Source: JBJXHG01 sp046160865
Lineage (GTDB): Bacteria; Planctomycetota; UBA1135; GCA-002686595
NCBI GenBank assembly: GCA_046160865.1
Contig: JBJXHG010000126.1
Span: 1 to 9,059, forward strand
Direction: 5' to 3'
DNA: 9,059 nucleotides
In this document: piece after piece, positions 1-6,775 of the stretch
Layout of the letters: each line of letters begins with the position of its first letter
Position numbering within the stretch: the first letter of the stretch is position 1
Notes under the pieces: generated by a model
Seen by the model: only the letters and a program-made list of their open reading frames with translations
The model's database searches: none
Told to the model about the DNA's origin: nothing
Program-made: the position numbers and the translations under genes

Positions 1-23
1 CCCCCCCCCCACACCCGTTCGAA

Positions 24-39
24 GCGAGCGTCAGCTCGC
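24..39 (-). terminator. Possible weak terminator hairpin after the large secreted gene
   Basis: Six-base arms GCGAGC (24-29) and GCTCGC (34-39) flank a 4-base loop, 11 nt past the stop of the large gene. On the minus strand there is no U-tract after it; instead the run of ten C at 1-10 would be transcribed as ten G. It is a candidate hairpin only and does not look like a standard intrinsic terminator. Confidence 0.25.
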
Positions 40-49
40 CAGGCTCAGC

Positions 50-3000
50 TCACGGGATCCAGACCACGGACAAACCGTTGGTCGTATTGAAAGTGTCGGG
101 CGCACAGAACGGCACTGCGTTGCGGTACCACGCTTGGTACACACGCACGCCGCCTGCGGGCGGAATCATCCCCTTGACGGAGACCGAGAGGTCGCCGCCA
201 ACCGGATAGCTCGCTTGTCCGGCGTTGTTGGCCAGGTGCTCGCCGAGCCGCACGAGCGGACCGGTGATGCACAGCTTGCCATCGCCGAACGGCGTTCCGA
301 AACGCGCCGTGGCTTGGAACCACTTCGTGAACGTCGGACCCTGGAGACCGCTGACGTTGAGCGACAACGTGTCGCTAGACACCGACGTCGTGCCGACGCC
401 GACGAGCTTGCCGGCGTTGCCAGCGGAATTGAGACAGCCGGCCTGTGAGCCGTTCACGCTGTTGTTGCCGCACGGGCATCCCGAGTAGCCGAAGCAGAAC
501 GGCGTTCCACCGTTCGTCTCGCACTCGTCGGGTACCGCATTGGCATTCACGTCATCACTGGAGCTCGACGCGATGTCGCACGAGTCCGGGATGCCGTTGC
601 CGTTGCAATCGGCTGCTCCACCGAGGATCGCGCAGAGGTCGCCGATGCCGTCGTTGTCGCAGTCCGCTTGCGTCGGGTTGGCGTTGAAGGGGCAGTTGTC
701 GCACACGTCGCCGGTGCCATCGAGATCGCCGTCGGCCTGCGTCGGGTTGCTCGCCTGCGGACAGTTGTCGTTGCAGTCGAGCAGTCCGTCGCCGTCCGAG
801 TCGACATCGGGGTTGCCGCAGCCGCAGACGCCCGGAGCGATCTTGGTCGGATCGTTCGGGCAGCCGTCGATGCAGTCCGCCGTGCCGTCGCCGTCCGTGT
901 CGGTGTCCGCGATGCCGCAGCCACATTGACCCGGCGCGACCTTGTTCGGGTCGCTCGGGCAACCGTCGACGCAGTCCGCCGTGCCGTCGCCGTCCGTGTC
1001 GGTGTCTGCGATGCCGCAACCACACACGCCCGGCGCGACCTTGTTCGGATCGAGCGGGCAACCGTCGACGCAGTCCGCCGTGCCATCGCCATCCGTGTCG
1101 GTGTCCGCGATGCCGCAACCACACACACCCGGCGCGATCTTGTTCGGATCGAGCGGGCAGCCGTCGTTGCAATCGGGCGTCCCGTCACCGTCGGTGTCGA
1201 GGCCGTTGAAGTTGCAGCCGCACGGGCCCGGCGTCGTCTGCGTCGGGTCGGTCGGGCAACCGTCGATGCAATCCGCCGTGCCGTCACCGTCGGAGTCGGT
1301 GTCGAGGAAACCGCAGCCGCACTGTCCCGGAGCGATCTTGTTCGGATCGAGCGGGCAGAGGTCGTTGCAGTCCGCAGTTCCGTCGCCGTCCGTGTCGGTG
1401 TCGGCGACACCGCAGCCGCACTGTCCGAGAGCGATCTTGTTCGGATCGAGCGGGCAGCCGTCGAGGCAGTCCGCGGTGCCGTCACCGTCGGTGTCGACGT
1501 CGGAGACGCCGCAACCACAGATGCCCGGCGCGATCTTGTTCGGATCGAGCGGGCAGCCATCGTTGCAATCGAACGTGCCGTCACCGTCGGTGTCGGGCAT
1601 CGAGAAGTTCAGCGTGAACGGCGCACCCAAGTTCGAGCCGATCGCTTGCGCGACGCGGATCCTGTAGGTGGTGCCGCTGGTGACGGACACCGTCAGGCTC
1701 GTTCCAATCGAACAGACGGCCGGGAAGTCCGTGTTGCACGCGCCCGCGATCTGGTTTCCGAGTGTGAGCGTCGGGCAGTTGCTGTGCACCGACAACACCG
1801 TGTTCATCGGGCAGACATTGGTCACGCTCAGCGACAGGTTGCCCGTGCAGGGCGCCGTGTAGCTGTACCAGACGTCGAAGAACGAGAACGAAGTCGAGCA
1901 CGACGAAAGAGCCGAAGCCGTGTAGTTCGAAGCCTCGCCGGTCGCACCGGCGGTCGTACCGTTCACGGAACCGTTCGCCGGACCGACGACTTGCGCCGCG
2001 GCGCAGTCATCGTTCGCGACGTTCGAGTCGCAGTTGACGTACAGGTCGAACACGCCGACGTCGCTCGCGCCGAAGCCGCCCACCCAGATCAAGTACGGCA
2101 CACCTGCTTGCGCACGGAAGCCGACCTTCGAGCGGAACGTGCCGCTGACGATGTCGTCGTTGATCGTGACGCTCGAGAGTGAGCAGCAGCCGCCTTGGAA
2201 CACGGCGATCTTCGTGTCGTAGCCGAGCGGCGGCGCGCCATTGGTGGCCGGCGTCGCGACGGTGTCGAGGTAGATCGTCTGGTTCGACGGAACGTTGATC
2301 GTGTACCACACGCCCGGGATGCCGGTCGTGTTGAAGTTGCTGCCGCTCGTGCCGAGACCCGGACCGGTGGAAGCCGGCAGGGCGGGCGACTCGGCCGTCG
2401 CGCCGACGGTGGTGCCGGACGTGACGCTGCCGCACGTGACAGGGATCGCCGCGTCACAGCGGTCGTTCACCACGACGGGGGTTCCTTGGAGGGACGTGCG
2501 CAGCGTGAAGCCGGCACCGTTCAATCCAAGCCCCTTGTCGGACACGCGGATCTTCACGACTTGACCGTTCGTGACCGCGAGGGACACGAACGAGTTCGTG
2601 CCGCCGCACGGCGCGCAGAGCTGACCGATGTTGGTCGCGTCGTCGTTGCACGCTTGCAGCGTTCCGCCACACGTGTCGTAGATCGCGAGCGTCGTGTCGA
2701 TCGCCGACGTGGTGCAGGTATCGACCAGCAGCGTGCCGTTGCCGGTCGCCGTGTACGAGTACCACACGTCGCGCGAGCCGGCGCCGCCCGCGTCGCACGC
2801 GGGTTGCGCGTCGTTCGTCGCGAGGAACGTCGTTCCGCTGAAGGTGCCGTTGCCGATCGCTGTCGCGCTCGCGCAGTTGTCATTCGGCGGCGGCGAGGTA
2901 TTCGCTTGGACGGTGAACTGCGCCCAGACGACGTCGTACGGACCGGACTTGGTCGCGGCCACTTGCTGCGTGTTCGAGAAGGCGTCCGTGAGGCGGAACG

Positions 3001-3850
3001 TGACGTTCAGCGCCGTCGTCGTGCTGCTGTTCGCGGCGGCGTCCGGGAAGTCGAGCACGGTTCCGCTGCGGAAGTCATCGTCGGTCGGCGCGGGCTGATT
3101 GTTCCCGAAGCTGAAGTTCGTCATCGCGACGTAGTAGGTGCCCGGCGTGTACACGCGCGTGAGCGCGGAGCCCAAGCTCGTGGTGCCGAACTCGTCGTCG
3201 TTACCGTAGGTGGCGATCGCGTTCAGGTTCGAGTCGTACACCCACATGTCGGTGTCGTTCGTATGCCCCTGACCGACCGACGTGATCGTGATCGCGCCCT
3301 CGGTGAAGACCGTCGAGACGCCGATCGGCGTCACGGTCGTCGTCGAGAGCGTCGAGTTGTACGGCAGCGTCGTCGCCGCGCCGCCGGAGACGCGGTAGTA
3401 GATCTGCTCTTGCTTGCCGAATCCGTACCACTGGTTGAAGCGTGCCGGAGTCGTCGCGGTGCTGGACGTCTGGAACGCGTTGTCGCCAACGCCGATGACG
3501 CCGGCCGACTGGGACAGTCCGCGAATCGTGCCCGTGTGTCCGGCCGTTCCTGTCGTGGTGATCGCGAGCCGGTGACGGTAGATCGCGAGCGGCAATGCGC
3601 CCGTCCTCACTCGAAACGTGTCGACGCTCGTGGCTGCGCCGGCGGTCGTCGTCGTTCCCGTCGTCGTGCCGCTGAGGAAATCGTTCGGCACCATCGGGGT
3701 CGTAGTGATGGTGGCGTTCGATTTCAGCTCGTTCGGCTCGATCTCAGGCGTGTTCACCTGGGCGAAGCCGTGAACAGCGGTGCCGGTGCAGAAGAGCGCC
3801 GCGAGAGCGGCGCGTGTACACGCTGCTCTCCAGTGGGGAGTGATGGTCAT
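50..3850 (-). CDS. Large secreted modular protein with Cys-rich calcium-loop repeats and planctomycete-type C-terminal domain
   Basis: Encodes 1266 residues. Residues 1-30 form a signal peptide (basic WRAACTR, hydrophobic AALAALFCTG, likely cut near GFA/Q), so the product should be exported. Residues about 35-315 are a Thr/Ser-rich beta region with no family I can name. Three related beta modules follow (about 322-455, 461-606, 612-750); the first and third carry NDNC/NDDC and DVWYSYTA motifs. Residues 754-1017 are eight 33-residue repeats with a DGDG calcium loop and four cysteines each. Residues 1018-1117 resemble thrombospondin type 3 repeats (CDNCP, NPTQAD) plus an NGIPDSCDI linker. Residues 1118-1266 start FCFGYSGCPCG and end SVVWIP, a C-terminal domain I associate with planctomycete exported proteins. 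The ATG is supported by GGAG (3860-3863) 9 nt upstream. I see no catalytic motif; a structural or adhesive surface role is an inference. It is transcribed away from the next gene and seems monocistronic. Confidence 0.93.
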   Translation of the reverse strand: MTITPHWRAACTRAALAALFCTGTAVHGFAQVNTPEIEPNELKSNATITTTPMVPNDFLSGTTTGTTTTAGAATSVDTFRVRTGALPLAIYRHRLAITTTGTAGHTGTIRGLSQSAGVIGVGDNAFQTSSTATTPARFNQWYGFGKQEQIYYRVSGGAATTLPYNSTLSTTTVTPIGVSTVFTEGAITITSVGQGHTNDTDMWVYDSNLNAIATYGNDDEFGTTSLGSALTRVYTPGTYYVAMTNFSFGNNQPAPTDDDFRSGTVLDFPDAAANSSTTTALNVTFRLTDAFSNTQQVAATKSGPYDVVWAQFTVQANTSPPPNDNCASATAIGNGTFSGTTFLATNDAQPACDAGGAGSRDVWYSYTATGNGTLLVDTCTTSAIDTTLAIYDTCGGTLQACNDDATNIGQLCAPCGGTNSFVSLAVTNGQVVKIRVSDKGLGLNGAGFTLRTSLQGTPVVVNDRCDAAIPVTCGSVTSGTTVGATAESPALPASTGPGLGTSGSNFNTTGIPGVWYTINVPSNQTIYLDTVATPATNGAPPLGYDTKIAVFQGGCCSLSSVTINDDIVSGTFRSKVGFRAQAGVPYLIWVGGFGASDVGVFDLYVNCDSNVANDDCAAAQVVGPANGSVNGTTAGATGEASNYTASALSSCSTSFSFFDVWYSYTAPCTGNLSLSVTNVCPMNTVLSVHSNCPTLTLGNQIAGACNTDFPAVCSIGTSLTVSVTSGTTYRIRVAQAIGSNLGAPFTLNFSMPDTDGDGTFDCNDGCPLDPNKIAPGICGCGVSDVDTDGDGTADCLDGCPLDPNKIALGQCGCGVADTDTDGDGTADCNDLCPLDPNKIAPGQCGCGFLDTDSDGDGTADCIDGCPTDPTQTTPGPCGCNFNGLDTDGDGTPDCNDGCPLDPNKIAPGVCGCGIADTDTDGDGTADCVDGCPLDPNKVAPGVCGCGIADTDTDGDGTADCVDGCPSDPNKVAPGQCGCGIADTDTDGDGTADCIDGCPNDPTKIAPGVCGCGNPDVDSDGDGLLDCNDNCPQASNPTQADGDLDGTGDVCDNCPFNANPTQADCDNDGIGDLCAILGGAADCNGNGIPDSCDIASSSSDDVNANAVPDECETNGGTPFCFGYSGCPCGNNSVNGSQAGCLNSAGNAGKLVGVGTTSVSSDTLSLNVSGLQGPTFTKWFQATARFGTPFGDGKLCITGPLVRLGEHLANNAGQASYPVGGDLSVSVKGMIPPAGGVRVYQAWYRNAVPFCAPDTFNTTNGLSVVWIP
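800..1591 (-). repeat. Eight tandem 99-bp repeats coding 33-residue Cys/Asp units
   Basis: Eight exact-length 99-bp units lie in frame inside the large secreted protein (residues 754-1017). Each encodes roughly (T/S)DGDGTADC-x-DGCP-x-DPNK-x-APG-x-CGCG-x-xDxD: an Asp-rich loop of calcium-binding type followed by four cysteines. The fourth unit from the protein N-terminus is the most divergent (DPTQTTPGPCGCN). The units nearest the C-terminus are almost identical in DNA as well as protein, which points to recent tandem duplication. A degenerate ninth unit (SDGDGLLDCNDNCP) continues into ordinary thrombospondin type 3-like sequence. The array is probably a calcium-stiffened, disulfide-bonded stalk, by analogy with thrombospondin type 3 repeats. 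Confidence 0.9.
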
Positions 3851-3859
3851 GGTCGCAAT

Positions 3860-3863
3860 CTCC
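3860..3863 (-). promoter_or_regulatory. Ribosome binding site of the large secreted gene
   Basis: GGAG on the minus strand, 9 nt before the ATG at 3850. It supports this start, which also gives the best signal peptide. Confidence 0.6.
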
Positions 3864-3906
3864 GGAGTAACGTCTCCGGACGGACGGGATGGAGGGGAAC
3901 GGGCGT

Positions 3907-3927
3907 CGCGGATGCCGTAGATCCGCG
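3907..3927 (-). promoter_or_regulatory. 7-bp hairpin in the upstream region of the large secreted gene
   Basis: CGCGGAT (3907-3913) and ATCCGCG (3921-3927) are perfect inverted arms around a 7-base spacer, 57 nt upstream of the start codon. It could be a 5' UTR hairpin or an operator half-site pair. I cannot tell which from the sequence, and such a short arm can arise by chance in GC-rich DNA. Confidence 0.3.
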
Positions 3928-3978
3928 CGAAGAGAACCCGAATGATCGGAGCCTATCCCTCCACTCGAACGCGCGGTG

Positions 3979-4087
3979 GTGACGCGCACGTAATGCGTGT
4001 CGCAACTCGCTCGCCGCATCGCTTCGTGACACGCACGTAATCGAAGCGGGCTCGCATTGCGCATGCGCGTGACACGCGTGTAATGCG
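3979..4087. repeat. Three direct copies of a GTGACRCGCRYGTAAT motif between divergent genes
   Basis: The 335-bp gap between the two divergent genes holds three copies of a 16-base core GTGAC(G/A)CGC(A/G)(C/T)GTAAT, starting at 3979, 4026 and 4069, so 47 and 43 bp apart. Copies 1 and 3 continue with GCG. Copy 2 is bracketed by the inverted arms CGCTTCG (4020-4026) and CGAAGCG (4042-4048), copy 3 by GCGCAT (4059-4064) and ATGCGC (4083-4088). Spacing near four helical turns and the position between divergent promoters suggest binding sites for a regulator. The rest of the gap (3870-3978, 4088-4131) shows nothing else I can support. Confidence 0.55.
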
Positions 4088-4131
4088 CGGCATGCTCGCG
4101 GCGCCGTGCGCGCATCGTCGCACGCAGCGCC

Positions 4132-4137
4132 TATACT
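4132..4137 (+). promoter_or_regulatory. Possible -10 box for the small anchored protein gene
   Basis: TATACT matches five of six positions of the TATAAT consensus and stands out in GC-rich surroundings, 48 nt before the start codon. No convincing -35 box lies 16-18 bp upstream, so it may depend on an activator, perhaps acting at the direct repeats just upstream. Confidence 0.35.
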
Positions 4138-4176
4138 TCGGATTCGCGCGTCGTCTCACACGCGTCTTCTCACAGC

Positions 4177-4180
4177 GGAG
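4177..4180 (+). promoter_or_regulatory. Ribosome binding site choosing the GTG start at 4186
   Basis: GGAG lies 5 nt before GTG 4186-4188. It decides for this non-ATG start, which places a clean hydrophobic segment at the N-terminus. Confidence 0.55.
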
Positions 4181-4185
4181 CTCTC

Positions 4186-4713
4186 GTGCGTTCGACCCTC
4201 CTCATTGTCGCTCTCGGTTTCGCCCTCGCCTTGGGAGTCGCGCTCTTGCGTCGCGATCCCCCACCGGTCCGCGGTACGGAGGGCGCATCTATCCACGCCG
4301 CAACGGAACAGCGCGGCGTCGAGCCGCCCGCGCTTTCCGCGCCCCACGAACCGCGCGACGTCGCGGCCGAGTCCCCGGTCTCGGCGCGTACACCGGCAGC
4401 CGAATCCGTGACTCCGACGAAACGACGAGCGGAGGAACCGCGCGCCGTCGTGAACGCATCGAACGCGGTCGCGCGCACGGCGAGCAATGCCGTGGATCCG
4501 AGCAGCGTCGCACTCGATGACGAAGAGTTCGGTCGCTACTTGGCGACGAAGTACGAAGGCTGGGCCGAGGAGCGCATGTCGGAGGCGATCGAGCAGCTGC
4601 AGCAAATCTGCCGCGGGATCGAGGCGACTCCCGAGCTGTTCAAGACGCAGCAGCAAGAGTACGTGACGCTGAATCGCGAGATCGCTTGGCTCAAGGAACA
4701 TCGCCAGCGCTGA
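4186..4713 (+). CDS. Small membrane-anchored protein of unknown function
   Basis: Encodes 175 residues from a GTG start with GGAG 5 nt upstream. Residues 3-21 are strongly hydrophobic (LLIVALGFALALGVALL) and are followed by RR, which suggests an N-terminal anchor or an uncleaved signal; no lipobox cysteine is present. Residues about 23-105 are a disordered Ala/Pro/Glu/Arg-rich linker. Residues 110-175 look like charged alpha-helix (EEFGRYLATKYEGWAEERMSE, then IEQLQQICRGIEA and LNREIAWLKEHRQR), possibly coiled coil. I do not recognise a family. It is divergent from the large secreted gene and its stop overlaps by one base the start of the trehalose-gene relic, so it may have replaced the missing 5' half of that gene. 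Confidence 0.72.
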   Translation: MRSTLLIVALGFALALGVALLRRDPPPVRGTEGASIHAATEQRGVEPPALSAPHEPRDVAAESPVSARTPAAESVTPTKRRAEEPRAVVNASNAVARTASNAVDPSSVALDDEEFGRYLATKYEGWAEERMSEAIEQLQQICRGIEATPELFKTQQQEYVTLNREIAWLKEHRQR

Positions 4714-5413
4714 TGCGCGATGTTGGCGCGCGCGCCGTGCGCATCGGCGCGTTCCCGATGGACGTCGATGCGCCGCACGGGGTGTAGCTCGGCGCGGACC
4801 CGGGCGTGTGTGCGCACACGAGGACTGTCGCAGGCAGACCGACACGCTCGCGGCCGCATCCACAGCGCGTTCGCGACGCCGCGCTGGTCGCCGGTGCAGT
4901 CCTCGTACCGTGGATCTCCGAGCGCGAGGCCGCGGCGGTCCAACTCGCGGCCGACACGCGACTCGCGACACCGATCTGCGACGGCATGAACTCGTCGCGC
5001 AAGCGTTCGTCGCAGTGCACCGCGAAGTCGATCACGGCGTGCTGGTGCTGAGCGAGCTCGTCGGCGCGGCCGCCGACGTGGCGGAGGCGGTGCACGTTGG
5101 TCCGTACGAATTGAAGGCCACGGCCGAGGCGTTCGACCGCGCTCCGACGATGCCGACAGACGAACGGGGAACGCGGATGCGCTCGCTGCGCCGCCGCGTG
5201 TTCGAGCACGACGCCGGACGCTGCATCGAGACCTTACTCGGCACGCTGAGCGCCGCTTCCACGCCTCAGGCGAGCGGACACGCTTCGCTTGCGACGCCAG
5301 AGGAGATCGAGCGGACCATCGAGCGCGCGCGCCACGCGCCGCACCTCGTGCGACTCCTCGACTACGACGGCACACTCGTCCTGTTCGCGCAGCAGCCGGA
5401 GCTCGCTGCGCCG
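4713..5413 (+). pseudogene. otsA: Decayed trehalose-6-phosphate synthase/phosphatase gene (otsA-otsB fusion relic)
   Basis: Traces of a GT20 trehalose-6-phosphate synthase run in order across three frames. AVRIGAFPMDVDA (within 4713-4787) matches the GAFPIxID region and then hits TAG. CRRQTDTLA (4826-4852), GRIHSAFATPRWSPVQ (4852-4899) and ISEREAAAVQLAADTRLATP with DGMN (4914-4991) match the region around E. coli AGRINGKYG...GLVTPLRDGMN. LVAQAFVAV..GVLVLSELVGAAADV and MRSLRRRVFEHD (4991-5210) match the OtsA C-terminus. DYDGTL (5360-5377) is then the nucleophile motif of HAD trehalose phosphatase, after which homology ends next to the larE stop. Three frame changes each fit loss of one base (near 4852, 4913 and 4991). 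The OtsA N-terminal half, roughly 80-100 internal codons and nearly all of OtsB are missing. No trehalose synthesis is expected from this copy. Confidence 0.85.
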
Positions 5414-5422
5414 CCGTCGCCG

Positions 5423-6244
5423 TCAGCTCCCCGCTGCCGCCCGCTCCGCCGCCGTCACGTACACCGCAATCTCGACCGCCACGAATCCCTCCGCTGCGAG
5501 AGCTTTGGCGATGCTCTCGCGCAGCTCTTCCGCCCTCCCTCGCTCGTCCCGCCCAACCTCCACACGCGCCTTCTCCCCAAGATCGCGCACACGCAACTGC
5601 GAGAAACCCAGTGTGCGCAGTGCTTCCTCGGCACGCTCGATGCGCGCGAGTCGCTCGGCGGTGACGACGGTGCCGACCGGCAGCCGCGACGCGAGACAGG
5701 CCGACGACGGCTTGTCCGCGACCTGCAAGCCGGCGTCGCGCGCGTAGCGCCGCACGTCGTCCTTCGAGAAGCCGGCGGCCGAGAGCGGCGCGACGACGCC
5801 GAACTCGCGCGCCGCACGCGCGCCGGGGCGGTCGTCGAGCAAGTCGTCGGTGATCTCGCCGAACGCGAGCGCGCGGAAGCCGTGCGCGCGCGCCCACGGC
5901 TCCATCGCACGGAAGAGCGCCGACTTGCCGAAGTAGCAGCGGTCGCCGGCGTTCGCGCGGTAGCGCTCGTCGGCGAGCTCGTCGGTCGCGATCACGCACA
6001 GCTGTGCGCCGATGGCGGACGCGAGCGCGCGCGCTTGCGCGAGCTCGCGCCGCGGCAGCGACGGCGAGTCCGCGATCACGGCGGCGGCACCGTCGCCGAG
6101 CACCGCCTGCGCCGCGTGCAAGAGCACGGTCGAGTCGACGCCGCCCGAGAACGCGACGGCAACGCGTTCGAGCGCGCGCAGATCGGCGCGCAAGCGCGCG
6201 AGTCGCGCTTCGTACGAGCTCGTCGCTGCGTCGCGCGTGCTCAT
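5423..6244 (-). CDS. larE: LarE-like ATP-dependent sacrificial sulfur transferase (PP-loop family)
   Basis: Encodes 273 residues, the usual LarE length. LarE activates its substrate by adenylylation and donates sulfur from its own cysteine to build the nickel-pincer nucleotide cofactor of lactate racemase. Visible are the PP-loop SGGVDST (33-39), DRCYFGKSALF (101-111), LAFGEITDD (126-134) and the signature KPSSACLASRLPVG (178-191) with Cys183. Many homologues read CYxCK where this one has Cys103-Tyr-Phe-Gly106-Lys, so the second cysteine is absent. The ATG overlaps the stop of the upstream gamma-CA gene in an ATGA, which implies translational coupling and decides the start over the longer open frame reaching to 6652. 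No larA, larB or larC is nearby, so the substrate may differ; LarE-like PP-loop sulfurtransferase is the safe call. It is last in the cluster and converges on the otsA relic. Confidence 0.88.
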   Translation of the reverse strand: MSTRDAATSSYEARLARLRADLRALERVAVAFSGGVDSTVLLHAAQAVLGDGAAAVIADSPSLPRRELAQARALASAIGAQLCVIATDELADERYRANAGDRCYFGKSALFRAMEPWARAHGFRALAFGEITDDLLDDRPGARAAREFGVVAPLSAAGFSKDDVRRYARDAGLQVADKPSSACLASRLPVGTVVTAERLARIERAEEALRTLGFSQLRVRDLGEKARVEVGRDERGRAEELRESIAKALAAEGFVAVEIAVYVTAAERAAAGS

Positions 6245-6762
6245 GCCTCGTCCGGATCGGCGAGGTACAGCCGGATCTTCTCGACGTAGCCGTCCGCGCT
6301 CTGCGCGATCTGCTCGACCTCGTCGGCGGTGAGCGCGCGCACGATGCGTGCAGGCACGCCGGCGACGAGCGAGCGCGGCGGCACCGCGAACTTCTCCTTC
6401 ACGACGGCGCCGGCGGCAACGAGCGACTCCGCGCCGATCTGCGAGCCGCCGAGCAAGATCGCGCCCATGCCGATCAAGCAGCGATCCTCCACGCGCGCGC
6501 CGTGCAGCACACACCGGTGGCCGATCGTCACGCCCGACCCGATCACGTTCGGAACGCCCGTGTCGGCGTGGATCATCGTGAGGTCCTGGACATTCGTGCG
6601 CGCGCCGACCACGAGGGCCGCGTCGTCGCCGCGCAGCACGCAGCCGAACCATACGCCGACGTCGCGCCCGAGCGTCACGTCGCCGGTCACGACGGCGTTG
6701 TGCGCGACGAACGCGCCGCCGACGACCGGCCGCATCATCCCCCGCCGCGCGAAGATCGCCAT
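6241..6762 (-). CDS. Gamma-carbonic-anhydrase-like hexapeptide-repeat protein
   Basis: Encodes 173 residues with a left-handed beta-helix pattern of hexapeptide repeats (residues about 12-140) and a C-terminal helix. His65 (MIHAD), His82 and His87 (IGHRCVLHG) fit the three metal ligands of gamma carbonic anhydrases, including the five-residue step between the last two. Arg44 and Asp46 (LRGDD) and Gln59 (NVQD) fit other conserved active-site positions. Length and layout are those of the short CamH/YrdA/PaaY branch; many members have low or no proven carbonic anhydrase activity, so the reaction is uncertain. A strong AAGGAG (6770-6775) lies 7 nt before the ATG and abuts the stop of the upstream protease gene. 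The product is probably a cytoplasmic trimer, as in the family. Confidence 0.92.
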   Translation of the reverse strand: MAIFARRGMMRPVVGGAFVAHNAVVTGDVTLGRDVGVWFGCVLRGDDAALVVGARTNVQDLTMIHADTGVPNVIGSGVTIGHRCVLHGARVEDRCLIGMGAILLGGSQIGAESLVAAGAVVKEKFAVPPRSLVAGVPARIVRALTADEVEQIAQSADGYVEKIRLYLADPDEA

Positions 6763-6769
6763 CGCCGCA

Positions 6770-6775
6770 CTCCTT
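6770..6775 (-). promoter_or_regulatory. Ribosome binding site of the gamma-CA gene
   Basis: AAGGAG on the minus strand, 7 nt before ATG 6762 and directly next to the TGA of the CPBP gene (6776-6778). It is the strongest Shine-Dalgarno sequence in the cluster and fixes the start against the internal Met9/Met10. Confidence 0.7.

Noticed and set aside
1..10. Run of ten C as a phase-variable tract
   Set aside because: It lies outside any coding region I can see, at the very edge of the window, so nothing shows that it switches a gene.
668..2182. 504-residue plus-strand open frame rich in VAVRVGV repeats
   Set aside because: It is the antisense of the 99-bp repeat array. The opposite strand has a signal peptide, ordered domains and a normal composition, so this frame is a GC-rich shadow.
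2195..3982. 595-residue plus-strand open frame
   Set aside because: It is extremely Arg-rich, has no recognisable motif and is fully antisense to the large secreted gene.
3979..4087. Small CRISPR array
   Set aside because: There are only three degenerate copies of a 16-base motif with unequal spacing, no cas genes, and a location in a divergent promoter gap.
4156..4971. 271-residue minus-strand open frame
   Set aside because: It has low-complexity Arg/Ser composition and lies antisense to the small anchored gene and the relic, with no family motif.
4808..6289. 493-residue plus-strand open frame
   Set aside because: Only the part at 4991-5413 carries OtsA/OtsB homology; the rest is antisense to larE. 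It is treated as part of the otsA relic, not as a gene.
6245..6652. N-terminal extension of the larE product
   Set aside because: The longer frame is antisense-free but overlaps the well-supported gamma-CA gene in another frame and is Arg-rich. The ATGA overlap at 6241-6244 gives a normal LarE length.
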